A stretch of DNA of 64,000 nucleotides from Halopenitus malekzadehii. Lineage in GTDB: Archaea; Halobacteriota; Halobacteria; Halobacteriales; Haloferacaceae. Numbering within the stretch: position 1 is the stretch's first letter; each line of letters opens with the position of its first letter. The stretch is taken from contig NZ_FNWU01000002.1 of assembly GCF_900108505.1 (NCBI RefSeq), positions 248,001 to 312,000 on the forward strand, in the 5' to 3' direction. The notes under the pieces were generated by a model. That model ran no database searches. It was not told the DNA's origin and saw only the letters and a list, made by a program, of their open reading frames with translations. Both the position numbers and the translations under genes were made by a program. Below, piece after piece: positions 9,419-18,468 of the stretch.

Positions 9419-9814
9419 CTACTCGACCCCGGACCGATCGCCGGTGAGCCGGTCGAGTTCGGTGAGGTACTCCTCACGGGGGACCTGGTACGGCTCGTGG
9501 TAGTCGACCGCGCCGTCGGCGAACCCCGCCGCGAGGTCGACGAGCGCGTCGACGGCCGCCTCGCGATCGTCGTACGTCTCGGCGGTGACCTCGACCTCCG
9601 GCTCGAGGAACAACACGATGTGCCACTCGTCGGTCTGGTACTGGCCCGCTCCGGGACGGGGGTCGCGCGAGCCGTTGGTCAGGTAGATCGTCGGCAGACA
9701 CGCGGCCGGAAAGTCGTCCTCGGTGAACACGTCGGGCCGAAACGCGACGATCGCGCGCCCGTTCGGCTCCTCGTTCCAGACGCGCCAGCCATCGGGGAGA
9801 TCGGGAAGACTCAT
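9419..9814 (-). CDS. Conserved haloarchaeal protein (DUF5820-like)
   Basis: A 131-residue soluble acidic protein. The start is taken at the ATG giving MSLPDLPDGW; upstream codons lie in a spacer without protein-like sequence. A conserved-looking core includes WHIVLFLEPEVEV and a C-terminal YHEPYQVPREEYLTEL. No catalytic motif is recognised. It resembles the haloarchaeal DUF5820 family from memory. It is transcribed toward the end of pccA (convergent), downstream of dsbB. Confidence 0.7.
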   Translation of the reverse strand: MSLPDLPDGWRVWNEEPNGRAIVAFRPDVFTEDDFPAACLPTIYLTNGSRDPRPGAGQYQTDEWHIVLFLEPEVEVTAETYDDREAAVDALVDLAAGFADGAVDYHEPYQVPREEYLTELDRLTGDRSGVE

Positions 9815-9908
9815 ACTGCCCGTTGATCGCGAACGGTTGAAAGCCCCGCGTTCGCCAGAGTACGTCCGTCGCGATCGGTCACCGACGCGAACGCCCGGCA
9901 CCGGCCGG

Positions 9909-10343
9909 TCATCGATCCACACCGATCCGAGCCGGGTCGACGATCCCCCGATCGGCTAGCGCCAGGGCGCCAAGCCCGATCGTCACGAGCAGGAACGCGA
10001 GCAGCGACAGCCGAGGGATCGTGAAGACGCCGAGCCCACGCCACTGGACCGCGGTACAGGCCCCGTCGAGCCCACAGGTCGCACTCGGAGCCAGCTGGAG
10101 CCAGACGTGGGACGCCGACACGCCGATCCCGAGGACGGCGATCGGAAGGGTGGTCCGCCACGTTCCGACCCGACCCTCGAGGGTGCCGACGCCGAGGATC
10201 ACGACGAGCGGATACATCAGGATCCGCTGGTACCAACAGAGTTCGCAGGGCACGAGTCCCAGTCCCTCGCTGAACCAGAGGCTGCCGGTCGTGGCGACCA
10301 CGGCTACGATCGCACAGCCGCCGAGGACGGAGCGGGTGCGCAT
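9909..10343 (-). CDS. dsbB: Disulfide bond formation protein DsbB
   Basis: A 144-residue four-helix membrane protein. The first periplasm-facing loop carries the redox pair C33-E-L-C36 just before WYQR, and the second carries C90 and C96, the complete DsbB cysteine set. It would reoxidise a DsbA-like thioredoxin and pass electrons to quinone. A GTG two codons upstream is an alternative start. No DsbA partner is seen nearby. Confidence 0.9.
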   Translation of the reverse strand: MRTRSVLGGCAIVAVVATTGSLWFSEGLGLVPCELCWYQRILMYPLVVILGVGTLEGRVGTWRTTLPIAVLGIGVSASHVWLQLAPSATCGLDGACTAVQWRGLGVFTIPRLSLLAFLLVTIGLGALALADRGIVDPARIGVDR

Positions 10344-10418
10344 ATCCACGATCGAACCGGCGTCGGCATAAAGGATCCAGAACGCCGCCGCCGACCGTCG
10401 CGATCTCCACAGAAGAAT

Positions 10419-10492
10419 GCTCGGTCAGGGATTTGAACCCTGGTCGTCGGCTCGAAAGGCCAACATGATTGGCCGGACTACACCAACCGAGC
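10419..10492 (-). tRNA. tRNA-Glu (UUC)
   Basis: Read on the minus strand, a 74-nt cloverleaf starts with GCTCGGT and ends with ACCGAGC, a perfect 7-bp acceptor stem. The anticodon stem TTGGC/GCCGA holds the loop CTTTCGA, giving anticodon UUC (Glu). The T arm is CAGGG-TTCAAAT-CCCTG. No intron is present, and CCA is not encoded. Confidence 0.95.
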
Positions 10493-10521
10493 GTCGGCAT
10501 TCGGAGGGAATGGCGGGACCC

Positions 10522-10529
10522 TAATAAAT
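10522..10529 (-). promoter_or_regulatory. TATA box of tRNA-Glu
   Basis: ATTTATTA on the minus strand is centred about 33 bases before the tRNA 5' end, as expected for an archaeal TATA element with a few bases of leader. Confidence 0.55.
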
Positions 10530-10621
10530 CCCTTCAATCGCGTTCGCCGTGTGGGTTGGACACAGCCCTTCGACGACGCCCTCACGACGCCGACGGCCCG
10601 GAACGATTCCGGCGGCGCTCG

Positions 10622-12604
10622 TCACTTGCCCTCGAACTCGGGTTCCTCGTCGCTCATAAAGGCGGTCATTCCGGTCATCACGTCCTCCGTGCTCATCAGC
10701 TGGCCGAACGCCTGTGCCTCGACGGCCAGTCCGGCCTCGGCGTCGGTGCGTCCCGCGTGGATCGCTCGCTTCGTGTACCGCTGTGCGATCGGCGGGCCGG
10801 CGGCGAGGTCGGCGGCGAACGCGATCGATCGGTCCTCGAAGTCACCGGGGTCGACGACCTCGTTGAGGAAGCCGTATTCCGCCATCGTCTCGGCGTCGTA
10901 TCGGTCGGCCGTGAGTATGATCTCCTTCGCCCGCCCCTCACCGACGATCCGGGGGAGTCGCTGGGTTCCACCCCATCCGGGCATAATCCCGAGGTTGTGC
11001 TCGGTCTGCCCGAACTCCGACCCCGCCGACGCGATCCGGATGTCCGCGGTGGCTGCCAGCTCCATCCCGCCGCCGAGACAGTACCCGTCGATCCCGGCCA
11101 CGACCGGCATATCGATCCGCTCGAGTCGACCGAAGACTTCCTGACCCCGCTTCGAGAGTTCCGTGATCTCGATCGGGTCAGCCCCGCCCGCGGCGATGCT
11201 CTGGACGTCCGCGCCGGCCGAGAAGGCCCGATCGCCGGCACCGGTAACGAGGACGGCGCGTGCGTCATCGTTCGCGGCCAACTCATCGATCGCGGCGTCG
11301 AACTCGGTCAGCAGGTCCTCGGTGATCGTGTTCATCCGGTGGGGACGGTCGATCGTGACTCGGCCGACGCCCTCGTCGGTGACGCGAACGTCGAGCGTCT
11401 CGTAGTTCGTCCCCGGATCGGGATCGGCCGCGTCATCCGAGTTCGCGTAAAAACCCCCTCGATCGGCGGTCTCGATCAACTCGTCGGTCGGCCGGTATCG
11501 GTCGGCGCCCGTCTTCTCGTACCGATCTCGCAGGACTTCGAGCACCATCCCGATACCTGCCTCGTCGGCCAGCCGTGCCGGTCCCTGGGGAAAGCCGGCC
11601 CCGAGCGTGACCGCTTCATCGATCGCCTCGACATCGGCGACGTCGCGTTCGATCAGCCCGGCAACCTCGTTGGCCATCACCGCAAGCAGCCGGTGACGGA
11701 TCGTGTCGTCACCGGCGTCGGCGGGGATCGTGGCACCGTCGTTCTCGTAGTCGTAGAAGCCGACGTCCGACTTCCTGCCGAGTTCGTCGGCCTCGACCCG
11801 CTCGACGATCAGCGGAGACGGCCGATACGCGTCGCCAAGTTCCTCCTGGAGGTATTTGAGAACGTGATAGGCGACGTCGATGCCGATCCGATCCGCGAGC
11901 TCGAAGGGCCCCATCGGAAGCCCGATGTCGAACGTCGCCGTCGAATCGACCGCCGCCATCGTCGCGTCGCCGTCGTTGACGATCCACGCGGCCTCGTTCA
12001 ACAGCGGCACGAGGACCCGGTTCACGATGAATCCGGGACTGTCCTTGCGAACGCGGACCGGCGTCTTCCCGAACGACTCCGCGAGTCCCTCGATCAGTTC
12101 GAGAACGTCCGGATCCGTGTGTGCGCCGGCGATCACCTCGACGAGTTCCATCCGAACGGGCGGGTTGAAGAAGTGCATCCCGCAGAACCGCGCCGGTCGG
12201 TCGGTCAGTTCCGAGAGATCGGTGATCGAAATGCTGGAGGTGTTCGACGCGAAGACGGCGTCCTCGGGCGCGTATCGTTCGACCTCCGTGTAGACGTCCG
12301 TTTTGATCTCCAGCGTCTCGGGCACCGCCTCGATCACGACGTCGGCGTCTTCGACGGCCGCCTCCACGTCGACGAGCGGCGTGACCCGGTCGAGCGCCGC
12401 CTCGGCCTCGGCGTCGGTGAGACGGTCCTTCTCGGCCAACTTCCCGAGCGACCACTCGATGCGCTCGTAGCCGTTGTGAACGAACTCCTCGGTGATGTCC
12501 CGCATCCGGACCTCGTAGCCGGCCAGCGCGGCCAGCTCGGCGATCCCGTGCCCCATATTCCCCGCACCGAGAACCGTCACCTGATCGACGTCGGCGAGTC
12601 GCAT
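10622..12604 (-). CDS. Bifunctional 3-hydroxyacyl-CoA dehydrogenase / enoyl-CoA hydratase
   Basis: A 660-residue fusion catalysing two steps of fatty acid beta-oxidation. Residues 1-390 are the NAD-dependent dehydrogenase: Rossmann motif VTVLGAGNMGHGIA at 8-21, then SNTSSISITDLSE and MHFFNPPVRMELVEVI. Residues about 405-660 are a crotonase domain with the oxyanion-hole regions AFSAGADVQSIA and GYCLGGGMELA and a C-terminal trimerisation helix. The order dehydrogenase then hydratase is the reverse of bacterial FadB and typical of archaeal fusions. The start is the ATG before RLADVDQ, matching where the family fold begins. Confidence 0.93.
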   Translation of the reverse strand: MRLADVDQVTVLGAGNMGHGIAELAALAGYEVRMRDITEEFVHNGYERIEWSLGKLAEKDRLTDAEAEAALDRVTPLVDVEAAVEDADVVIEAVPETLEIKTDVYTEVERYAPEDAVFASNTSSISITDLSELTDRPARFCGMHFFNPPVRMELVEVIAGAHTDPDVLELIEGLAESFGKTPVRVRKDSPGFIVNRVLVPLLNEAAWIVNDGDATMAAVDSTATFDIGLPMGPFELADRIGIDVAYHVLKYLQEELGDAYRPSPLIVERVEADELGRKSDVGFYDYENDGATIPADAGDDTIRHRLLAVMANEVAGLIERDVADVEAIDEAVTLGAGFPQGPARLADEAGIGMVLEVLRDRYEKTGADRYRPTDELIETADRGGFYANSDDAADPDPGTNYETLDVRVTDEGVGRVTIDRPHRMNTITEDLLTEFDAAIDELAANDDARAVLVTGAGDRAFSAGADVQSIAAGGADPIEITELSKRGQEVFGRLERIDMPVVAGIDGYCLGGGMELAATADIRIASAGSEFGQTEHNLGIMPGWGGTQRLPRIVGEGRAKEIILTADRYDAETMAEYGFLNEVVDPGDFEDRSIAFAADLAAGPPIAQRYTKRAIHAGRTDAEAGLAVEAQAFGQLMSTEDVMTGMTAFMSDEEPEFEGK

Positions 12605-12709
12605 ACTCGGTCGGTCGCTCCGTGCTCGGTTCAACGTTTTCCCTCGACGGGCGACGGCAGCGAGGCACGGACGAAACCGTGATGCGCGCCGAGCGACTAC
12701 CACGCGCTT

Positions 12710-13315
12710 GTGAATTCGGATCCACTTCCGTCGGCGGTGGAGGAGACGCTCCGGGCGGACCCGGTCGTGAGCCAGCTCATCGATCGCCACGGGCCGTTAC
12801 ACGTTACGCCCGCCGAGGAGCCGTTTCGGCGGCTCTGTACATCGATCATCAACCAACAGCTCTCGACGGCCTCCGCCGACGCCATTCGAACACGGACGTT
12901 CGACGTGCTCGGGGGTGCCGTCACGCCGGAGACGGTGCTGGCGGGTGACGAGGAATCGCTCCGAGAGGCGGGGCTGAGCGCGACGAAGGTCGAGTACCTC
13001 CGGTCGGCGGCCGAGGCGTTTCGTGATCGCGATCTCACGCCGTCAGGGCTCGCGGACGCGACTGACGAGGATGCGATCGCCGAGCTCACCCGGATCCGCG
13101 GAGTCGGGGACTGGACCGCGCGGATGTACTGCATCTTCGTGCTCGGGCGCGAGGACGTGCTGCCGCTCGGGGACCTCGCCGTGCGGAAGGGGATCGAGCA
13201 GCTGTATGCGGACGGTGACGACCTCTCGCGAGGGGAGATGCGGGAGATCGCGGAGCCGTGGCGACCCTACCGGAGCTACGGGACGCGATACGTCTGGGCA
13301 TCCTACGAACGGTGA
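12710..13315 (+). CDS. alkA: DNA-3-methyladenine glycosylase (AlkA/HhH-GPD family)
   Basis: A 201-residue base-excision repair enzyme removing alkylated purines. The HhH-GPD core is clear: PFRRLCTSIINQQLSTASAD, then the helix-hairpin-helix LTRIRGVGDWTARM and the catalytic aspartate in LPLGDLAVRKG. It lacks the N-terminal extension of E. coli AlkA, as do other archaeal members. It starts with GTG. It is divergent from the beta-oxidation fusion gene and convergent with the RimK-protease gene. Confidence 0.88.
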   Translation: MNSDPLPSAVEETLRADPVVSQLIDRHGPLHVTPAEEPFRRLCTSIINQQLSTASADAIRTRTFDVLGGAVTPETVLAGDEESLREAGLSATKVEYLRSAAEAFRDRDLTPSGLADATDEDAIAELTRIRGVGDWTARMYCIFVLGREDVLPLGDLAVRKGIEQLYADGDDLSRGEMREIAEPWRPYRSYGTRYVWASYER

Positions 13316-13465
13316 AGCGAACAGCCGGTATCGGGGGTCTGGACGTCGCCGGGCCAGAGATCACACGCGACGCCGGACCAGGAACCACACGCGACGGGGA
13401 TACCGGACACCCGCGATCCGTCGCGCGACGACGGCTAGGTCACGCGGCGGCGTGTGTCGTGATCG

Positions 13466-13475
13466 GGTATATACC
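13466..13475. other. TATA-like palindrome GGTATATACC between convergent genes
   Basis: A perfect 10-base palindrome with a TATA-box core lies in the 225-base gap between alkA and the RimK-protease gene, where both genes end. No start codon follows at promoter distance on either strand. The rest of the gap shows only a weak direct repeat of CACACGCGACG. It could start a non-coding or antisense transcript. Confidence 0.4.
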
Positions 13476-13540
13476 TACGTCCCAGCGACGGTTCGAACGG
13501 TCGCGTTACGTGAGGGGACGGGGCGAACGCGAACGTCGAG

Positions 13541-14890
13541 TCACTCCTCGAGGAGCTCGGGATCCTCGGCGTCGGATCGGTCGTCGTCGACGCGCTTGCG
13601 GACGTCGACCCGGTAGTGTTCGAGGATGTCGCGACCGAGCAGCAGCGGGTACTCCATATGGCCGCGATCCTCGACGCTTGCCGTGACGGTGTGCTGGGTG
13701 CCGCCGATCCCGATCACCAGATCGACGACCGGGCGCGCCTTGCCGGATTTGTTGCTGCCGGATTTGACCCGCGTCATACTCTTTATCGGGCCGGCGCCGA
13801 TCTCGGCGGCCAGCGAGGTGTCGATGCTCGTTCGGGTGGCGCCGGTGTCGGACTTGGCGAGCGCCTGGACGGATCCCGACGTCCCCGTGGCGACGACCTC
13901 CTCGATGTAGCCGATGATCGGCGTGTCCTCGAAGAGGGATTTCGACACCGGCGGTGCACACGAGGGACGGGAATCGTCGAGGGTGCCGGCGAGCATCTCG
14001 ACTCGGTCCTCGTCGACGGTGCCGCCGACCTTCTCGATCGCAAGTTTGGCGATGTGGGGGGCCGGCGAGACGCCGGTCGCTTCGAACAGTCCTTTGAATC
14101 CGGCGGTCGGATTCACTTCGAGGACGTACCAGCCGTCGTATCCCTCGATGAGGTCGACGCCGGCGTAATCGAGCCCCATCACCTCGGAGGCATAGAGGGC
14201 CATCTCGGCGGCTTCATCGGGCATATCATCGAGTGCGTTCTCGACGTCGCCGCCGAGGGCGACGTTCGTTCGCCAGTCGCCCTCCGGGGCGTACCGGTAC
14301 ATCGCGCCGACGATCTCGTCGCCGACGACGTAGACGCGGAGGTCACGATGGTCCTCGTCGTCGCGCTCGATCAGGCGTTGGAGGAACGCCTGCCGGTTTC
14401 CGACCTTGGGGTTGACCGGTTCGGTCAGGTCTACCTTCCAGGTGCCGCCGCCGTGAGTGCCGATCGCGGTCTTGTAGACGCCGACGTCGCCGAACCGCTC
14501 GCGGCCCTGGTTGAGCCGTTCGTTCGAGAGCGCGAGCAGGGCGTCCGGAACCGGCACGTTCCAGTCGGCGAGCGTCGCCGCGGCCGCGAACTTGTGTATC
14601 GCGGCGAGGACGGCATCGGGCTCGTTCAGCATCGGCCGGATGCGCTCGAAGGTGGTCGCAAGCCCCAGGTGTTCGGCGGGCTGATCGGTGTTCGAGAGCA
14701 ACAGCCGGTTGAGGACCACGTCGACGTCGGGCTCGATGCTGACGTGCCCGTCGGTGACCTCGATCGCGGTGTTCTCCTTGCGCAGCCAGAACGGCTCGTG
14801 GCCGAGGTCCTCGATGGCGTTCAGGATCGCCTTCGTCTCCTTGCTGTTGTGTAACGACAATACCCCGACGCGAGCGGTGTCCCCGGTCAT
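13541..14890 (-). CDS. rimK: RimK-type ATP-grasp ligase fused to a retropepsin-like (RimB/DUF785) domain
   Basis: A 449-residue two-domain protein. Residues 1-290 are a RimK-like ATP-grasp amino-acid ligase: VGVLSLHNSKETKAI at the N-terminus, VYKTAIGTHGGGTWKV at 138-153 and the metal-binding LEVNPTAGF at 257-265. Residues about 322-432 are a retropepsin-like domain of the so-called ATP-dependent zinc protease family, with active-site DTGAT at 348-352 and LLLGRDILEHY at 416-426. The two domains are often separate neighbouring genes in bacteria. It probably ligates an amino acid to a protein or small molecule and processes the product; substrate unknown. TATA-like GTTTTTA 30 bases upstream suggests a leaderless transcript. 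Confidence 0.88.
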   Translation of the reverse strand: MTGDTARVGVLSLHNSKETKAILNAIEDLGHEPFWLRKENTAIEVTDGHVSIEPDVDVVLNRLLLSNTDQPAEHLGLATTFERIRPMLNEPDAVLAAIHKFAAAATLADWNVPVPDALLALSNERLNQGRERFGDVGVYKTAIGTHGGGTWKVDLTEPVNPKVGNRQAFLQRLIERDDEDHRDLRVYVVGDEIVGAMYRYAPEGDWRTNVALGGDVENALDDMPDEAAEMALYASEVMGLDYAGVDLIEGYDGWYVLEVNPTAGFKGLFEATGVSPAPHIAKLAIEKVGGTVDEDRVEMLAGTLDDSRPSCAPPVSKSLFEDTPIIGYIEEVVATGTSGSVQALAKSDTGATRTSIDTSLAAEIGAGPIKSMTRVKSGSNKSGKARPVVDLVIGIGGTQHTVTASVEDRGHMEYPLLLGRDILEHYRVDVRKRVDDDRSDAEDPELLEE

Positions 14891-14916
14891 CGATCGATTG
14901 GTCGGCGGGATCCGGG

Positions 14917-14923
14917 TAAAAAC
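14917..14923 (-). promoter_or_regulatory. TATA box of the rimK-protease gene
   Basis: GTTTTTA on the minus strand is centred about 30 bases before the ATG, consistent with a leaderless mRNA. Confidence 0.5.
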
Positions 14924-15077
14924 ATCCGGTATCAATCGTGATATCGGAGTGGTCGCGAAGGCGGAGTATCGTGGCGATTCGTCGCATCGCACCATCGAGG
15001 CGCCCGCAAAACGTGCTCTCGAAACGTTCTGGGGGACGTCGAGAACGGGGTCGGCACGATGACGTCTCCACGACGGC

Positions 15078-15088
15078 ATATATATACC
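15078..15088 (+). promoter_or_regulatory. TATA box of the M14 deacylase gene
   Basis: ATATATATACC is centred 27 bases before the ATG at 15110, so transcription should start at the start codon. Confidence 0.65.
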
Positions 15089-15109
15089 GCCGCCGGCGCT
15101 CGGGGACGT

Positions 15110-16135
15110 ATGAGCGACGACGAAGCCTTCACCTATAACGGGGGGCGAGTCGGGTCTGGCGAGCGGCAGAACATCCGGTACGGGATCAGCGAAACCTATC
15201 TCGGGGACCCCGTCCGCATCCCCGTCACCATCATCAACGGTGCGGATCCCGGCCCGACGGCGTTCCTGTCGGCTGCGGCCCACGGTGACGAGCTCAACGG
15301 CATTGAGGTCGTCCGCGAGGTCGCAAACGAGTGGGACCTCTCGGAGTTGGCCGGCACGCTCGTGTGTCTCCCGGTGTTGAACGTCCCCGGGTTCCTCGCC
15401 CAACAGCGGTATCTCCCGGTCTACGACCGCGACCTCAACCGGTCGTTCCCGGGCAAGGAGGGATCGACGAGCTCGAAGCGGATGGCCCACCGTATCTTCA
15501 CGAACTTCATCGAGCCCTGCGATATCGGGCTCGATTTTCACACCTCGACCCGCGGACGGACGAACATGCTTCACGTGCGCGCGGACATGGCCGATCCGGA
15601 CGTCCACCGACTCGCGCTGTCGTTCGGATCGAACGTCGTGATCGACAGTGAGGGCCCGAGCGGGACGCTCCGCGGAGAATCGACCGCTGCCGGGATCCCG
15701 ACGATCACGATCGAGATGGGGGAGGCGCATCGGTTCCAGCGGGGCTTGATCGACGAGGCGCTCGCGGGCGTCGATTCGACGTTCGCCGAGTACGGCCTCC
15801 GTGAACGGTCCGCGGTTCGCTGGCCGGGCTGGCGCACGATCATCTCGGGGTCAGACGAGAAGACCTGGATACGAGCTGACGACGGGGGGATCGTGGATAT
15901 GCACTACGAGCGCGGATCGTTGGTCCACGAGGGGGACCGGATCGCGACGATCACCAACCCGTTCAAGGATGACGACGCCACCGTCGAGGCGCCGTTCACG
16001 GGGCTGCTCGTCGGGATCCTCGAAAACCCCGTCGTGTATCCCGGAAACCCGCTGTGTCATCTCGTCGAACTCGATGCCGGCGTCCGCCGGGTTATCAAAC
16101 GAGAGCAGTCGGTCGCGGACGGGGCATCATCGTGA
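15110..16135 (+). CDS. Succinylglutamate desuccinylase/aspartoacylase-family (M14) zinc hydrolase
   Basis: A 341-residue zinc-dependent amidohydrolase. The zinc ligands and catalytic residues are intact: HGDELNGIEV (H and E), the substrate-binding RDLNRSFPG, DFHTSTRG (third zinc ligand) and IEMGEAHRFQ (catalytic Glu). The C-terminus (about 255-325) has the beta-barrel seen in AstE and ectoine-pathway DoeB relatives (GGIVDMHYERGSLVHEGDRI). It would release an acyl or amino-acid group from an amide. It is divergent from the RimK-protease gene across a shared 219-base region, which suggests they act on the same modification. The specific substrate cannot be read. Confidence 0.85.
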   Translation: MSDDEAFTYNGGRVGSGERQNIRYGISETYLGDPVRIPVTIINGADPGPTAFLSAAAHGDELNGIEVVREVANEWDLSELAGTLVCLPVLNVPGFLAQQRYLPVYDRDLNRSFPGKEGSTSSKRMAHRIFTNFIEPCDIGLDFHTSTRGRTNMLHVRADMADPDVHRLALSFGSNVVIDSEGPSGTLRGESTAAGIPTITIEMGEAHRFQRGLIDEALAGVDSTFAEYGLRERSAVRWPGWRTIISGSDEKTWIRADDGGIVDMHYERGSLVHEGDRIATITNPFKDDDATVEAPFTGLLVGILENPVVYPGNPLCHLVELDAGVRRVIKREQSVADGASS

Positions 16136-16235
16136 GACGATCGTCCCTCGCCGTGCGCCGATCGACGGCCCCCGCGATCGCCGCATCCACCCCCCGACGC
16201 GGGATTTATACGCTCCGATGACGTACCGCGGATCA

Positions 16236-17378
16236 ATGGCAGACAGCGAGGACGTGGACCCGACTCCCGTCCCGCGACCCGAGGAACTCGAGACGTTCTT
16301 TCACCTAGTGGAGGTCCGCCGTGACGGTGAGACGATCCGGTACGTCGGCGAATCACTCGTTCCGGAGCGTGCGTTCCTCGATCGCGTCGCGCCGGCGTTC
16401 TACGAGGCGGGCTACGAGATCGACATCCGGCAGGTGGAGGGCGGTCACGTCCTCCTCGCGCGGCCGATCGGAACCCGTCCGGACGGGATCCCGTGGACCA
16501 ACCTCGGACTCCTGATCGCGACGGTCCTCACGACGCTGTTCGTCGGTGCCTACGGGTGGTATTACGTCCCGCTGTCGACGATCCGGTCGGATCCCCTCAC
16601 GGTCCTGCAAGCCTGGCCGTTCACCGCGGCGGTGCTCGGTGTGTTGTTGACCCACGAGCTCGGCCACTACGCCGCCGGTCGGTATTACGACGTCAACGTC
16701 TCGTTGCCGTACGTGATCCCCTTCGTCTTCCCGTTCGGAACGCTCGGCGCGATCATCCGGATGAAGGGGCGGATCCCCTCCCGGCGGGTGCTCTTCGACA
16801 TCGGGGCCGCCGGGCCGATCGCGGGCCTGCTCGCGACCGTCGTGGTGACCGCGATCGGGTTGTCGCTCGATCCGATCACCGTTCCGGAGTACGTGCTCCA
16901 GCGGTCCGGTGAGGTCATCGTGTTCAACGACCCGCCGTTGCTCTCGTGGATCGCTGACGCAATCGGCCGACCGACCGGGTACGAGGACCCGACGAAGGCG
17001 GTGCATCCGGTCGTGATCGGCGGCTGGGTCGGGATGTTCTTCACGCTGTTGAACCTGCTTCCCGTCGGTCAGCTCGACGGCGGCCATATGGCCCGGGCGA
17101 TGCTCGGCGAGCGCCAGGAAACGGTCGCTGCCCTGGTTCCCGGCGCGTTGTTCTCGATCGCGGCATACCTCTACCTCGTCCTCGACTACGGGATCAACGA
17201 ATCCGTGGGACTGTGGGCCTTCTGGGGACTGTTCGCCACCGCGATCGCCTTCTCGGGACCGGCGACGCCGCTCGACGAATCGGAACTCGGCTGGCCCCGA
17301 CTGCTCGTCGGAATCGTGACCTTCCTCGTCGGCGCGACCTGTTTTATGCTCGTGCCGGTCCAGATAGTCGCGGCCTGA
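16236..17378 (+). CDS. Site-2 protease family (M50) intramembrane metalloprotease
   Basis: A 380-residue polytopic membrane protease. The zinc motif HELGH is at 140-144 within a membrane helix, and the second motif QLDGGH at 279-284 supplies the aspartate ligand. Six or so hydrophobic helices are visible. An N-terminal cytoplasmic domain of about 85 residues is added. Family members cleave membrane-bound regulators. An ATG six codons upstream (16218) is an alternative start; the chosen one gives an acidic haloarchaeal N-terminus. Monocistronic between the M14 gene and thiL. Confidence 0.88.
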   Translation: MADSEDVDPTPVPRPEELETFFHLVEVRRDGETIRYVGESLVPERAFLDRVAPAFYEAGYEIDIRQVEGGHVLLARPIGTRPDGIPWTNLGLLIATVLTTLFVGAYGWYYVPLSTIRSDPLTVLQAWPFTAAVLGVLLTHELGHYAAGRYYDVNVSLPYVIPFVFPFGTLGAIIRMKGRIPSRRVLFDIGAAGPIAGLLATVVVTAIGLSLDPITVPEYVLQRSGEVIVFNDPPLLSWIADAIGRPTGYEDPTKAVHPVVIGGWVGMFFTLLNLLPVGQLDGGHMARAMLGERQETVAALVPGALFSIAAYLYLVLDYGINESVGLWAFWGLFATAIAFSGPATPLDESELGWPRLLVGIVTFLVGATCFMLVPVQIVAA

Positions 17379-17400
17379 GAGCGTCAGAGGGGGCTAGTCG

Positions 17401-18294
17401 CTACGCTCGCTCGTCGCCGTGGGTATAGCCGCGGTCCGGAAGCGGGTCGCCGTCGACGGAGACGCCACGATCGGCCGGAACGACGGAGCCGATCCGCGTG
17501 AGGTCGACCGGACAGCGATCGATGGCGGTCTCGAGGGCCGTCTCGGGGATCGTACAGACGAGTTCGAAGTCCTCGCCGAACCGTGTCCCCGCCCGCCAGC
17601 GGTCCTCTGGCGTGTCCGTGACGTCGTCGACCGCGGGATCGATCGGCACGGCCGGTCGGTCGATCTCGACGCCGACGTCGCTTGCGGCCGCGAGCTGATG
17701 GAGGGATCGAGCCAACCCGTCCGAGGAATCCATCATCGCCGTCGCGTGAGCGGTGAGGGTGCGGCCGGCTTCGACCCGCGGCGGAAACCGGAACAGTTCG
17801 TTCGCGCGTTCGAGGCGCTCTTCGGCCTCGAACAGTTCGAGTGCGGCGGCGCTCCGGCCGAGCGTTCCGGTGACACACACCGTCTCTCCGGGGCGAGCGC
17901 CGGACCGTCGGACCGGCGCGTCGGTCTCGCCGATCGCGGTCGTCGCGGTCGTGAACTCGGTGTGCTGATCGAGATCCCCACCGACGTATCGCGCACCGAC
18001 CGATTCACAGACATCCACTGCGCCGTCGATGAATGCCTCGAACGTCGCCGGATCGAACTCGACGTCGGCGTAGACGGCCACCGCGGCGGTCGCGTCCGCA
18101 CCCATCGCCGCGACGTCGGAGAGAGACGCCCCGACTGCCCGCCAGCCCGCCGTGTACCGGGTCGTTCCCGCCGGAAAATCGGTCCGGTCGTGGAGCATAT
18201 CCGTCGTTATCACGGTTGACCCAACGACGGCAGCGTCGTCGCCAGCGTCCGGCAGGCTCGCCGCGATCCGGGACAGCGCCTCGCGTTCGTCCAT
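17401..18294 (-). CDS. thiL: Thiamine-monophosphate kinase
   Basis: A 297-residue kinase that phosphorylates thiamine monophosphate to the active diphosphate. The N-terminal ERE-ALSRI and DDAAVV stretch, the TTDMLHDRTDF metal-binding segment, the WRAVGASLSDVAAMGA motif and MDSSDGLARSLHQLA match ThiL of the AIR-synthase-like fold. It converges on the M50 protease gene and is divergent from rps19e. Confidence 0.92.
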   Translation of the reverse strand: MDEREALSRIAASLPDAGDDAAVVGSTVITTDMLHDRTDFPAGTTRYTAGWRAVGASLSDVAAMGADATAAVAVYADVEFDPATFEAFIDGAVDVCESVGARYVGGDLDQHTEFTTATTAIGETDAPVRRSGARPGETVCVTGTLGRSAAALELFEAEERLERANELFRFPPRVEAGRTLTAHATAMMDSSDGLARSLHQLAAASDVGVEIDRPAVPIDPAVDDVTDTPEDRWRAGTRFGEDFELVCTIPETALETAIDRCPVDLTRIGSVVPADRGVSVDGDPLPDRGYTHGDERA

Positions 18295-18317
18295 CGGGTT
18301 TCCCTCCGGTTCCGCCG

Positions 18318-18325
18318 TTTAAAAA
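18318..18325 (-). promoter_or_regulatory. TATA box of thiL
   Basis: TTTTTAAA on the minus strand is centred 28 bases before the thiL start codon, which fits a leaderless transcript. Confidence 0.55.
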
Positions 18326-18437
18326 GGTTCGACGGCGTCGACGGCATACCGCTCCGTCTCGATCGATGACGTGAGTGTCCCGGTGGCCGGAACCGGGAGT
18401 GAAACCGCTTCACACGGCGGCTTCTCGAGACGATGCC

Positions 18438-18444
18438 TTTAACC
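18438..18444 (+). promoter_or_regulatory. TATA box of rps19e
   Basis: TTTAACC is centred 28 bases before the ATG at 18469. This spacing supports that ATG over the in-frame ATG at 18433, which lies ahead of the box. Confidence 0.5.
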
Positions 18445-18468
18445 CTAACAGGGAAGAATCACTCCCCA

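Noticed and set aside
10469-12682. A 737-codon open frame on the plus strand
   Set aside because: It lies opposite the HAD/enoyl-CoA hydratase fusion and reads through the tRNA-Glu; no recognisable domain.
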